Shown in pieces: positions 21,620 through 42,338 of a stretch of 64,000 nt of DNA (its first letter is position 1; each line of letters opens with the position of its first letter). Where the stretch lies: assembly GCA_965153355.1 (NCBI GenBank), contig OZ231126.1:44268001-44332000 (forward strand), read 5' to 3'. The notes beneath the pieces are model-generated. The model saw only the letters and a list, made by a program, of their open reading frames with translations, made no database searches and had not been told where the DNA came from. The DNA is from Flaccisagitta enflata (lineage: Eukaryota > Chaetognatha > Sagittoidea > Aphragmophora). A program made the translations under genes and the position numbers.

Positions 21620-21815
21620 CATATTACAAAAGGTTTTTTGATCGCTTCATCAACATCAGGGGGCATGGGGGGACGAATTCTAAGACACTTAGCGTTTTTA
21701 CTTTTTTAAATTTCATACATCTTCCGTTTTTTTAGCAACGAAAACTGTTTTCGCTGTTTATATATTCCTCCCTGGTTTACGTCATCGATGACTTCGTTTT
21801 CGGACGTCATCTCTA
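21620..21815 (-). repeat. Dispersed repeat R, inverted copy
   Basis: Reads on the minus strand as GTCATCGATGACG, GGAATATATAAACAGCGAAA, ACAGTTTTCGTTGCTAAAAA and later GGGGGCATGGGGGGACGAAT inverted. It matches 39765-39990 closely. Confidence 0.8.
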
Positions 21816-22235
21816 GTGTATGATCATCGATCGTTTTATGGGTTCATCTCGGTGCCCAAATATGTTTCGAAATGATTCCGCTTAAGATAGTGACAAGAGC
21901 AATGCTAGTTGTGTATCAGCGAATTGATACAAGAATGCATAGGCTGTAAATGCTCCCGCAATAACAACGCTGCGTTATGCAAATTAAGTATTCAAACAGA
22001 AAATTCCGAAGATGTCGCCCACGAACTGGTGAAGCCTGTTCGTACACGTTATACGATGAATTGAGCTAAATCGAGTCATGCTTAATATAAAGACGGTCAA
22101 ATTTACCTTTATGAATTGAGGCGCCTCTCTGGAATGGTACGAAGCAGGATGAAGCAGGATGAACACGAAGTGAGGGGAAGATGATCGAAGACAACAGTTA
22201 CATGTTATTTGACGACATTTGATGCCTCCGCGGAA
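21816..22235. other. Unannotated sequence
   Basis: No gene or family recognised. Confidence 0.4.
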
Positions 22236-22239
22236 GTAT

Positions 22240-22486
<247 letters not shown>

Positions 22487-22690
22487 CCTTTCGCGTTCTC
22501 GTACACCATGCACAAGTCAGGGCTCTGAGACGTGTAGATGTATTGTTTCATACCCGTTCCACGTTTTTTAGGCGCAGAAATATCAAGTACGGAATCAAAA
22601 ATTTTACCTCTATCGCCACTCGTAAGACAACGTTCGAGTATACTAGCAATTAGACTCCGCTTGAACGGATATTTACCTATTACAGTCTTT

Positions 22691-23395
22691 GGGCAGTGGC
22701 CCGGGCGGGGCCGATGACCAAGGATTCCACAGAGGGCAATTTTCTCCGATTTCCGTATGTCTGCCCTCTGAAACCTCAAACCAGGCTTACCAAGCTCAAA
22801 ATCAAGCCTATATAAGCCCGAATTAGGCCTCTCAGACCTCTAATCAGGGCTCTCAGATCCAAATTCAGGCCTTCCTGGCCTCAAATTGAGCCACTAAAAC
22901 CTCAAATTAGGCCTTTGAAACCCTAGATTGAACCTCTCAGACCACAAATTAGGCCTCTCAGATCCCAAATCAAGCCTCAGATCCAAAATAAAACCTCTCA
23001 AACCCCGATGCAGGCCTTTTAGACCCCCAGTCAAGCCTCTCAGACCTTAAATCTGGCCTCTCCAGCCAAAAAGCAGGCCTCATTTTTCCTAAATCAGACA
23101 TCTTAACCCCCAAAATCAGCTTCTCAAACCTTCATTTGTCCAAGTCCCCTTCACCAAGACACAAATCACTTTTCTCAGCTCTGGCCTCAAATTAAGCCCC
23201 TAAGACCCTAAATCTGGCATCTCAGACCTCAATTCAGACCCATTGGTCAACAAACACAAAACGAAGATTGGAGAAAATTGCCCTATGTAGAATCATAAGT
23301 CATCAGCCCTTCCAGGGCCGCTGCCTCTCTCACCATCTTATCCTTATATTACCATAGGGGCATCGGGTACCGCTGACCGCTTTTGCGACTAGTCA
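22691..23395. repeat. Inverted-repeat cassette with minisatellite
   Basis: Left: GGGCAGTGGCCCGGGCGGGG, GGATTCCACAGAGGGCAATT, TTCTCCGATTTCCG. Right: GGAGAAAATTGCCCTATGTA, CATCAGCCCTTCCAGGGCCG, GGGGCATCGGGTACCGCTGA, GCTTTTGCGACTAG. The enclosed array (22780-23250) has units like CTCAGACCTCAAATTAGGC, the inverse of the unit at 10110-10570. Confidence 0.85.
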
Positions 23396-24106
23396 TTTTT
23401 TTTTCATATTGACAATAAAAAAAACAAACCCGACCGGGCAAAGATGCGTCCGGGCTGTTTCTCTGCGTGTATTGAACATGTGACGTATATGGAGAGACAG
23501 AAGGACAAACAGACAGATGAATCGACCAGATCCAGAGTAGTAAAGGAAGCCTTTAAATATGTTTGTCGATCATTTGATTCAGTATAGCATCTCATCGTGG
23601 CCAAAACAACCGAGGAACGCGTATTTTCGGACTCATGGGGCCACTTCGGTGATTTTTTTTTCAAAGTTTTTTTTATACTGAATCTATTCTAGATCGGCTC
23701 CGAAGTAGAGTCAACTTGATATTTTGGCACTTTGACAAAATTACCAATTGATCTGAGCTATGTCGAACTGTACTTAATCTGAGATACACACTACCGAACT
23801 CTTCACCATGAGTTTCTGACAGATTTTCCTTATCCACAATCATCGTGACCAAAATTGCCGATGATGAACCTCCGTCCTTGGGTGATCATCGCTACCTAAA
23901 ATCGCCGATGAAAAAGCTCGGGCCGTTTAAAAGAACTTGCGTAACGGATGGACATACCGACGGACGGACCGACCAACGGACAAACCCTCTTATAGAGATG
24001 CGTTCCTGACGGACTCTTGCAACAAATAGAATTGATAAGTCTCTTGAAATCCATTCAGATGGAGTTAACTTGCATAGGGCGTATTTTTACAAATGGGAAG
24101 ACACGG
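23396..24106. other. Unannotated sequence with an HCE remnant
   Basis: At 23955-24005, GGACGGACCGACCAACGGAC and CTCTTATAGAGATGCGTTCC are a minus-strand HCE 5' remnant with an AGATGC-type stem. Nothing else is called. Confidence 0.45.
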
Positions 24107-24283
24107 AACAAGGCCGGATACACGGCCACCAGTTGCGGACGGGTGGGCAGGGGCGGAAATGCGCGTTTTCCAACTATTCAACTCGAGCATGACGGACCGA
24201 CCAGCTTGGACCGACCCGGCAGACTGTCCAACAGACGGACAGACAGACCACCAACCTCTTATAGAGTTGCATGTCCACAAATG
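24107..24283 (-). mobile_element. HCE copy, about 177 bp
   Basis: AACAAGGCCGGATACACGGC, then TTGCGGACGGGTGGGCAGGG, GGAAATGCGC, GACGGACCGACCAGC, and CCTCTTATAGAGTTGCATGT at the 5' end. The 5' stem is partly eroded. Confidence 0.8.
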
Positions 24284-24346
24284 AATTAAGATCCCACATC
24301 CCGCCAAGCACCACAATTAAGATGACTGATGACTTCAATTCCCAGA

Positions 24347-24347
<1 letters not shown>

Positions 24348-24408
<61 letters not shown>
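24348..24408 (+). repeat. (GA)n microsatellite
   Basis: About 60 bp of pure GA. Confidence 0.97.
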
Positions 24409-24410
<2 letters not shown>

Positions 24411-24987
24411 GACTTACAATGCTATCTCAAACTGTTATAGCTTATTTGAGGATAAAAAACAGACCTCTTTATAAATCGTAAGTACACCACGGCCTGTTAC
24501 ATTCTATCTCCATACACACAAAGACATTCACAACTATGTTTTCATAAGAGTAAACGAGGTAGGATAGATGCAGTCAGGCCCTTACCCACGGAAAAAATCA
24601 GGCCCTTACCCACGGAAAAAATCTAGGCTTGACCGACCAACCAACCAAGCGAGACGTGACATAAGATGTCATCCTGAGTAGTAACAACTTTTAGTCGCTT
24701 AGCTACGGAAAGAATCTTTCAACAAGCATTCCAATGTATCCCTTAAAGATGATCGGGAAAAAAGTTGAAGTCAGTCTTCGACTTTTTGACTTATTCGAGA
24801 GAAACCGGGTTTTCATTTTCTTATGAAAAAGTTGAAGGTCTCGAGCAACCAATTGAGGCTTCCAATAAAATTGATAGGGTTAGTGATATGATAATTCTCT
24901 TTTATTTGGCGCCAAGCAGAATGCTCTATAACCAATATTTTTTGCGTTATGATTTTTAAAAAATTTATTTATAAAAAATTCTAGTTT
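24409..24987. other. Unannotated sequence
   Basis: A 27 bp direct repeat (CAGGCCCTTACCCACGGAAA) occurs twice at 24574-24625. A degenerate HCE 5' start is at 24689. No gene. Confidence 0.4.
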
Positions 24988-25400
24988 CAGCATGCAAATA
25001 CAAGAAAACGTGTTTGTGAGCATAGCTGCTCATCTGTGAAGGTGTTTTTGAATAATCTAGCTCATTTAGCTTATTTAGCTCAGTCTTTTTTTCTGATTAC
25101 AGATGTGATAAATGAATGAATATTTTGATACACATGTAAGTAAGCAGATACAAAAAAACATGTCAGTGAGCATAGCTGCTTATCTGTGAGGGTGTATTTC
25201 AGTATTCTAGCTCACTTAGCTCTTTTTATTCTTATTCTTAATAGGATAGATAAATAAATGTTTTGATGTAAGCATGCAAGTATAAAAAAGCATGTTTGTA
25301 AGTATATTTGGTTGTCTGGTCATTGATTTTGCGCATTTTAGCTCATCTAGCTTATTTGGCCCAACCTTTTTTTTTCTGATTTTCAATGTAATCAATATAT
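24988..25400 (+). repeat. About 137 bp tandem repeat, three units
   Basis: Units carry GCATGCAAATACAAGAAAAC-like starts, GTGAGCATAGCTGCT, ATCTGTGA-GGTGT and TAGCTCATTTAGCTTATTT. Confidence 0.8.
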
Positions 25401-26199
25401 ATAATTGCTCTTGATTTGATTTTACAAATAAAAAGATTTGCAATGATTGAAAAAACAAGCAAGGTGAAAAGTGACCAAGGCTTACGACTTTTTTCCTCAC
25501 GGCGACACACGCCATTACAGGTATATTCTATCCATATCCATAACATTTTCTCCATTTTGTTGGGAATAACACATTGGAAAACCGATGAAGAAATAAAAAA
25601 GAAAGGAAACAATGTTTATATGTTTAAAGCCTCCGTCCTATAGAGAAAAAGGTTAACAATTCTTTTGAACTATTAAGACAATTTCTCGATAGAAATGAAG
25701 AGCTTTTTTATTTTATTTAGAAAAATCCAGCACAAAAATAATAACAGTCATTTCATATGTAACAGTTGACCTTCAAACACATTACACGCCCTAGCCGACA
25801 AACATGCTGGTGATTCCATGAGGGAAAAGGTCTCAATCAAGTACATATCCTCTTGCTCGCTCGCTCTCACTCGCTTGCTCTCACTCGCTCTCGCCCATTG
25901 CTCTCGCAATGTGCATTGTTCCTTCGTCAAAAATCTCTGAAATGATCTGCTGCACAACTCTCAATTCAACCAGAAACCTTCTTTTATCATTGGAATTAAT
26001 ATTTCTTCTATGCAAATTCTTTTTCCCTTATGCATATATAAGGAAACTTCTGAGTTACCCTAAAGATGGTTCCCGATTGATTTCACAGTCATGCAGTGGC
26101 TCATTTGAGAGATTTCTAGCAAAAGAACGAGATAACTTTAGTGCACTGGGGCATTTTCGCCAAACAATGCATATTCAGGCCTAATCTTGCCCTAAGATA
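25401..26199. other. Unannotated sequence
   Basis: CTCGCTCGCTCTCACTCGCT repeat at 25855-25905. No gene recognised. Confidence 0.4.
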
Positions 26200-26906
26200 C
26201 AGTACGCTGCAAGCAAACCCGGCTAAAACTGGAGGATTAATTCTTGTTTCAGCAATGTTATTTCCTTAATTTCATTTTTAGGTGCGACAAAGCACCTCTA
26301 TAACTGGCTGTGTCTGTCGGTTGGTCTGTTGCTTGATAACGCATTTGTTCAACTATCCACACGTCGCACCTTATTGGCCTACTTGGCCATATTGTATTTA
26401 ACTTAATTAAAGGATATTTAATTCCTTGAACATATTTGGCTATCAAAAAAAAAATAACTCTTGAAATCAAAGTCTATGAAGACATCATTTTGGAGTGTTC
26501 TTGCCTTAGATTCAGCAAAAAATTAAACCTATTCTAAAAAAAAAGATCAACTAAATCGGACAATTTTAACAGGTTTTACAGCCAATTGCTCTAAAAAAAC
26601 TTTGGACAATTATCCAAAAAAACTTAAAATAGCCATGAAACTTGTAATAATCTTTGGATTGATCTGATCTTTTTTTCAAAATTAAACAGAATTTTTTGCT
26701 GAATCTAATAGTTTTGGTTAAAACACTCAAAATTTATGTTTTCATAGACTTTGATTTCAAGAGTTAATTTTTTTGACCGCCAAATATGTTCAAGGAATTA
26801 AGTATCTTTTAATTAGGTTTGATACTAAATATGAAGTTAAGGAAATAAAATCAAACTACCAAAAATTAATCCTCCAGTTTTAGCCGGGTTTGCTCGAAAG
26901 GTACTG
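26200..26906. mobile_element. Tc1/mariner-like foldback element carrying an HCE
   Basis: The arms start CAGTACGCTGCAAGCAAACC (left) and, inverted, CAGTACCTTTCGAGCAAACC (right). Both continue through CGGCTAAAACTGGAGGATTA, AATTCCTTGAACATATTTGG and CTCTTGAAATCAAAGTCTAT. TA flanks both ends (26198-26199, 26907-26908). The left arm is interrupted at about 26276-26395 by an HCE; the right arm is uninterrupted. Confidence 0.85.
26276..26395 (+). mobile_element. HCE, AGGTGC-stem subtype, inside a mariner-like arm
   Basis: 5' stem-loop AGGTGC-GACAAA-GCACCT at 26280-26297, CTATAACTGGCTGTGTCTG, GGTTGGTCTG, and 3' stem-loop GGCC-TACTT-GGCC at 26376-26388. The terminal TTGTT has decayed to ATATTG. Confidence 0.8.
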
Positions 26907-26908
26907 TA

Positions 26909-27750
26909 AGTCTACCTGTATTCAGGCAAAGATGACTCACCGTTTGAACCTGTTCATGGAAATTTGACCTTACCAAAAGGTTTTTTTTCACGAGAAACCT
27001 GATTTTGGAACCACTCCTCAAGCTTCCTCCATGAAGTGAATATCATCTGCAAAAAAGGAAAGTGTGTGACCATTCTGCCAATTGTGGCCTGAAGAAGATA
27101 AGCAAATACCCCAGGGGTACCCCTATCTACTGTCTGCCATGACATGACATAGGGATTTAAAATGGCCAATGTAGCTACCACTCGTGGTAAATGATAGTCT
27201 TATGGGGAAAACTCAGAAGATTATAATCAGGGGGTTTAAATCATGTCGCGGACAGTGGGCTGGAAAAAAAACCCTCTAGCCCCTCTACATCCCCACCCCT
27301 AGCCATACAGACACATGCATAGGCGTAAATGTGCGTTTCTATACTGTCAACTGGTTTGTTACAGAACAACTGACTGATAGACGGACGGACGGAGAGACAT
27401 AGCCTCTCAAGGAGTAGCGAGTCCGCAAAAAAGTCTTGAAACCAAATACTTTAACAACTCAGATTTAGCCTTAATTTGTCGTCTGTACTAGGGAATTTCG
27501 CACAACCAGTCCTCTGAAACTCTATTGACAGCGAAATGCCGTACAAAAATGAAAACAATGTATAAACAATGTCGTTTCTTAACAATCATAGAATTCACAT
27601 GAAGCCAAAAATGAAACAATAGACTAGAATCAGGTTTTGAAAAAAATTCATAAAAAGACTAATCTATGTAAAACCGCTTACAAAACCTGTTTCCAGCATC
27701 AAAATTGAATAAATTGCATATATCAACAGAGAATAGATAATATAACTTAA
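26909..27750. other. Unannotated sequence, 3' flank of the transposase-like gene
   Basis: A minus-strand HCE remnant is at 27365-27425 (GACGGACGGACGGAGAGACA, then GGAGTAGCGAGTCCGC). I saw no clear AATAAA downstream of the gene's stop codon. Confidence 0.45.
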
Positions 27751-27754
27751 AGTT

Positions 27755-37733
<9,979 letters not shown>

Positions 37734-38185
37734 TTTTAAGTATTCAAGCTGAAAAATTCAAATTGTCAATGAAATCAATGAATAAAAATCATCAAGTACC
37801 TACTCTTACAGTCTTGCTCATTTAGAAATGGAAGTGAAGGCATTAAAGTTAAACCAAACTAAGTATTTCTGTCTCTCTCTCTCTCTGGCCAATAAGTGCG
37901 CCTTGCTTGGTGAACGAAGGTTCTGACTGCACGAATGAATGAATAGATGAGCGAATGAATTTATGAATGAATGAAAAAATGAATGAATAAATTGTGAATA
38001 GGATTGAAGAAAGACATCAGAATTGGCCATTGTGCACATTTCAAACGATTGCGTTACTGACCGACCTAACTACCAACCGACAGACAGAAAGACATGACCT
38101 CTTAATGAAGTGCGAGGACGCACTTAAAAACGGCCGTATTGTGCGCACGGCTTTAACATTTTAGTGACGGACAGACCAGACAACA

Positions 38186-38190
<5 letters not shown>
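37734..38190. other. 5' flank of the transposase-like gene with an HCE remnant
   Basis: At 38055-38130 a minus-strand HCE 5' part has the stem AAGTGCG-TCCT-CGCACTT (38125-38108), then TTAAGAGGTCATGTC and GGTTGG. GAAT repeats lie at 37935-37990. I see no convincing TATA box or extra exon. Confidence 0.5.

Positions 38191-38272
<82 letters not shown>
38191..38272 (+). repeat. (CT)n microsatellite
   Basis: About 82 bp of pure CT. Confidence 0.98.
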
Positions 38273-38274
<2 letters not shown>

Positions 38275-38699
38275 GAGGAAATTCTAGACAATGTATATCT
38301 TCATTACACAGACATCAAAGTGAACCGAAGGTGAACCAAAAAATGGACGGACAAATAGAGAAACCATTATGAAAATACAATATGCATGGATATTGAATAT
38401 AAAGACACTTGAAAATAATAAAACAAGCAACGTAAACGACTAACAATTATGACATCTATAAAGAAACATTTTACCAATCATTGCAAGTTTGCATGGAATA
38501 TTATCTTTTTTCAACATAAATAAACTAAATGTTCTTCCTGAACTAGAACATATCAGGAACAACACTACATTTCTTGACTATGGTCGACGTTGCAAGAAAA
38601 CAGGAGGAGCACGGCCAATAAGATTTTGCTTGTGAGTTGGCAGAGATACTGTAGGAGATGGTCGGGCGTATATCACTTAACGTTTTACGTTTTCCTAAG

Positions 38700-38826
38700 C
38701 AAGTTGCTATCCCCAACGCTACCCCTGCACCCAACACTACCCCAATAACCAACACCACCCCTAGCCTGAACCAATCCCCTAACTCAGTCAAACCCCTAGC
38801 CTGAACCAATCCCCTAACTCAGTCAA
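38700..38826 (+). repeat. 35 bp direct duplication in a C-rich tract
   Basis: CCCTAGCCTGAACCAATCCC followed by CTAACTCAGTCAAA is present twice (38760-38825), after CCAACACTACCCC-type repeats. Confidence 0.85.
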
Positions 38827-38869
38827 ACCCCTTCAACTTAACTAAACCTTGTAAACGAAACTGTTACAG

Positions 38870-38942
38870 GACAAAAATGTTACGGGACGGACCAACGGAC
38901 CGACCGAAACAGCAAGGTATAGAGTAGCTCGTCCGCGACTAA
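38870..38942 (-). mobile_element. HCE 5' fragment
   Basis: GGACGGACCAACGGACCGAC, AAGGTATAGAGTAGCTCGTC and CGCGACTAAT. Confidence 0.6.
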
Positions 38943-39764
38943 TAATAATATCAGCAGGGTTTTTTTTTCAAAGAAAATATATGCGGATCACGGGAACGGG
39001 ATCGGGAACGGGAACTTGTCAACTTGAAGCGACAAATTTGAAAAGTAGGTGAATCATAGAACTTGTAGAAGATTACAACTAACATCACAGCCCTTAGACA
39101 ATACACAGCCATTTTGTAGACTAGGTAATACGAGAGCGTTCGGCGGTGCCCTTGCCACGATTAGTCCAGCATTGGCACATTGAAGTAACACAGATAGACG
39201 CTGAAAACATTGACGATTAACTGGATCTTTTGGGGAAGGAGAACGCGCGGCTGCGAGTCCCATCCACCAAGCGTTTCCAACATCAAAAGAACGAACGTGA
39301 CATTATTTGCGCGCTGAAATGGCGTTCAATTGTTTATATTATTTTTATTTGCCACCTTCTGTTTTTATTTACCACCTGTTTCATGATTTTTTTTCTTCTC
39401 AGAGCTCAGGAGCAGAAGCTTTGGTCAATCCTTACACATGATGGAGCTTTTGTTCACGATCCATATTTGATAGAAAAAAGAACAATCTGCATTGGCATTC
39501 CAGCTAACTCGCAACACCCACCAATGCACTCGCTATTTGTTCTCATGCAATAAAGATGATGCGATGGCAATTGAGCTGAAAATCTATTCACTTTACTTAA
39601 TTTACATATCGCAGCGACACCATTTCTACTCTGCCTAACTGCAAGACGAGTTATTCTGCGTTAATTTTTTCCACTTTATTCATTCTTCCGATCATTTATT
39701 AAGCCGAATGAACTTATAACTTACGCTGGTGTTTAGTTTCCGTCAAAGGAAACTGAAAGCTGAA
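38943..39764. other. Unannotated sequence
   Basis: Frames on both strands at 39054-39553 (69 and 107 codons) have no recognised motif. CGGGAACGGG repeats are at 38990-39015. Confidence 0.4.
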
Positions 39765-39990
39765 AGTTTTGAATGCGACATCGAAAACGAAGTCATCGAT
39801 GACGGAAACGAGGGAGGAATATATAAACAGCGAAAACAGTTTTCGTTGCTAAAAAAACGGAAGATGTATGAAATTTAAAAAAATAAAAACGCTAAGTGTC
39901 TTAGAATTCGTCCCCCCATGCCCCCTGATGTTGATGAAGCGATCAAAAAACCTTTTGTAATATGACACAACCGAGTGGTAGGTTGGTTTG
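39765..39990 (+). repeat. Dispersed repeat R with TATA-like block
   Basis: GTCATCGATGACGGAAACGA, GGAATATATAAACAGCGAAA, the palindrome CGAAAACAGTTTTCG, GCTAAAAAAACGGAAGATGT and GCCCCCTGATGTTGATGAAG, ending TTGTAATATGACACAACCGA. The inverted copy is at 21620-21815. Confidence 0.8.
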
Positions 39991-40160
39991 GCCAGTTAGT
40001 ATGCTCAAATGCATATAAATCACATACATTTGTTGAGTCCTTCCATTTAGAGACTCCATACCAAATTTCAACCAAATTGGTTGAAAAATGCCAAAGTTAT
40101 GCACAATTTTCATTTTTAGGCCGGTAGGCTGGTTGGGCTGGTTGGGTTGGTGGGATCACA
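39991..40160 (+). repeat. One unit of the about 135 bp satellite
   Basis: GTTGAGTCCTTCCATTTAGA, TCAACCAAATTGGTTGAAAA and GGTAGGCTGGTTGGG, as at 21165-21600. Confidence 0.8.
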
Positions 40161-40478
40161 AAAATTGGATAGGATGTAAAGCGCCTTACCCTAGTCCAAC
40201 TTCCCACCTAATATGAACCAAATCGGTCAAAGCATAAAAAAGTTATCCATTTTTTAAAATCCGTGACAAGGACAACAGCAACAACGACGACAACGACACC
40301 CACCCGCCTTGAATTATAGTCCGCGTCGGAATGATATTCCGTCGCAGACAAAAACTGAAATTTTGTTTAGTGCGACCTATCAAATGAAGGGAAATTTGAC
40401 AGGAATTTTGTTCTAGCCAAGTAAAATAAACTCAATTTAATTGTATGCAAAATGAGAAAAAAATTGTCAATTTTTAAT

Positions 40479-40660
40479 TTTTTAGTCGCATGCTACGCGA
40501 CTCTATGACCCGCTTTGTCGGTCGGTCTGCGTTAGCTTTTTTCAGCATTTACGAGCGGTTTTTGCGTTACTGGTCCTGCCCAATTGCTTAAATAACTTTT
40601 TTTTATCACTGCCCCTGCCCACTTCACGCGACTTTGGTAGCCGTGTATAAGGCCTTGTTT
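40479..40660 (+). mobile_element. HCE copy
   Basis: TTTTTAGTCGCATGCTACGC, CTATGACCCGCTTTGTCGG, ATTTACGAGCGGTTTTTGCG, CTGCCCCTGCCCACTTCACG and GCCGTGTATAAGGCCTTGTT. Confidence 0.82.
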
Positions 40661-40738
40661 TTTCTCGAGGCGCCTCAGGAAAGATTTTTTTCAAGCTAGA
40701 TCCAAGTTCAGGAAGTCCATCCTGAGTGTAATTGAGCA

Positions 40739-40949
40739 ATGAGCGAACAAGTGACACGGAGTCATAATATCGCTGCGGATGGGTGGGCAGGGGCAGCCAA
40801 CCCCCATCCACACCCCAACCCACCCCCCACACTCAAACCATACACAAAAAGAATCTAAAACGCTCGTTTTTCCACTTTTCAACTCGATGACCTCCGACCG
40901 ACCGACGGACGGACAAAGCCTCATATAGAGTTGCGTGTCCGCAACTAAA
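40739..40949 (-). mobile_element. HCE copy
   Basis: 5' end on the minus strand TTTTTAGTTGCGGACACGCA with stem AGTTGCG...CGCAACT, CTATATGAGGCTTTGTCCG, body ending TGCCCCTGCCCACCCATCCG. The 3' GGCC hairpin is replaced by a sequence shared with 5006-5060. Confidence 0.75.
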
Positions 40950-41454
40950 AATCCTGAGTAATCCTCATAACCACCTCGTGGTAGTTTGAACCAATGATGA
41001 GCAATCATTGCTTCATTCTGCGAAAATGTCGATAGCCAGGTCAATTGGTTAACTCGCGTGGCATTTGTCAATTTTCCTTCGTCGTTCCCAGCTTTAATAG
41101 TTAGAGGGATACACCTTGTAGTCACTTCAATAGCCCTTGCTGATGTCTATCCACGTCACTTTGAACTTTGAAGTCACAGTCACGAACCAGGAAAAGTGCG
41201 TCGTAGCCGTTTGATTGTAGCGTAGTTTCTTGCTCGCCACACCATCGATGCCGGAGCCTTTCCCTTGATTGTGCATATAGCATGAACAAGATATAAAAAG
41301 TATTTTCTCCTTTCTTGTCGGCGTTAATACATTGACACCTACTCCTCAAAACCAACTGATTAACTTTCTAAAGAATAACACCATATTCTTTGCATGCAGA
41401 TAAAACTGACTGGCGTACGGACAGCGCAGCTTTGTCTTTCCATCCATCGGTCAG
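40950..41454. other. Unannotated sequence
   Basis: Two adjoining minus-strand frames (41355-41122 and 41125-40960) could be read as one broken gene, but no motif supports this. Confidence 0.35.
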
Positions 41455-41853
41455 TTTTTAGATGCCTCCCTCAGGAACGCATCTTTATAAGAGGATCTGT
41501 CCGTCCGTTAGTCCATCTGTCCGTCCGTTACGCCTGTTGGCAAACCGCATTTCTCGGTTCTTTTCAACTACATGGACGGTCCGACATGAAATGAACAGCT
41601 CTTTCGCTCTCTTGTTCTCCCTCTCTCAAATTCATCATCGTCGTCGTCATCGTTATGGTGAGATTCACTCAACGCAGTGACACAGTCAGGACTTAGCGTT
41701 GCCGGTCGGGCTTGTTTCATCACATTTCACTTTTTAGTTTTTTTGACCATTATAGGCGGTTTTTGCGTTACATGTAATTCCTGCCAAAATGCATGGACAG
41801 CTTTTATATCTGCCCCTGCCCACCTGCACGCGACTTAGCCGTGTATCCGGCTT
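41455..41853 (+). mobile_element. HCE with AGATGC stem and standard 3' end
   Basis: Stem AGATGC/GCATCT at 41460-41484, TTATAAGAGGATCTGTCCG, two further HCE-like bodies, and the end GCGACTTAGCCGTGTATCCG followed by GCTTTG. It may be two merged copies. Confidence 0.65.
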
Positions 41854-42159
41854 TGATTTTTCTTCACATTCGCGGCCGTATGCATACCCACGACAAAGTT
41901 TCGCCTTGAATCATTTCGTGGTCCACTTGGGTCATATCAATGTTTTCTTTGTCGATTTAAGACGATGTATCTGCTAATCACCCACTTAGAGAAAAGAATC
42001 CATAATTTGGGATTTCGAAATGTGAATATGTGATGTTATCTCGCAAGTTCGGAGATGAAGAAATAAGATAGGATCTCTAAGTATCGCTGGATTCTACAAT
42101 ATGAGCTAAATCGATGATCCGCCTATATATCATTATGCGCCTATTTGTGAAATGACAAC

Positions 42160-42268
42160 TGTTGTCGTCGTCGTTGTCGTTACTGTTGTCGTTGTTGTTG
42201 TTTTGTTGTTGTTTTGTTATTGTTGTGGTTCTTCTTCTTCTTCTTCTTCTTCTCCTTCTTCTTCTTCT

Positions 42269-42300
<32 letters not shown>

Positions 42301-42306
42301 ATCTTC
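42160..42306 (+). repeat. GTT and CTT trinucleotide block
   Basis: GTCGTTGTTGTTG-type sequence to 42230, then (CTT)n to 42300. Confidence 0.93.
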
Positions 42307-42338
42307 ATAAACGTGTCTTCCTCACCTGTCTTTTCTTA

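Noticed and set aside
26954-27181. 75-codon minus-strand frame with WRKLEEWF
   Set aside because: There is an acceptor-like TTTTTTGCAG, but no partner exon, no recognised family, and it lies downstream of a gene that already ends at 27755.
39054-39553. Frames of 69 codons (minus) and 107 codons (plus)
   Set aside because: They overlap on opposite strands, show no domain, and no splice partners were found.
40960-41355. Two adjoining minus-strand frames that could be one frameshifted gene
   Set aside because: No recognised motif, and the lower frame runs into an HCE; random open frame is as likely.
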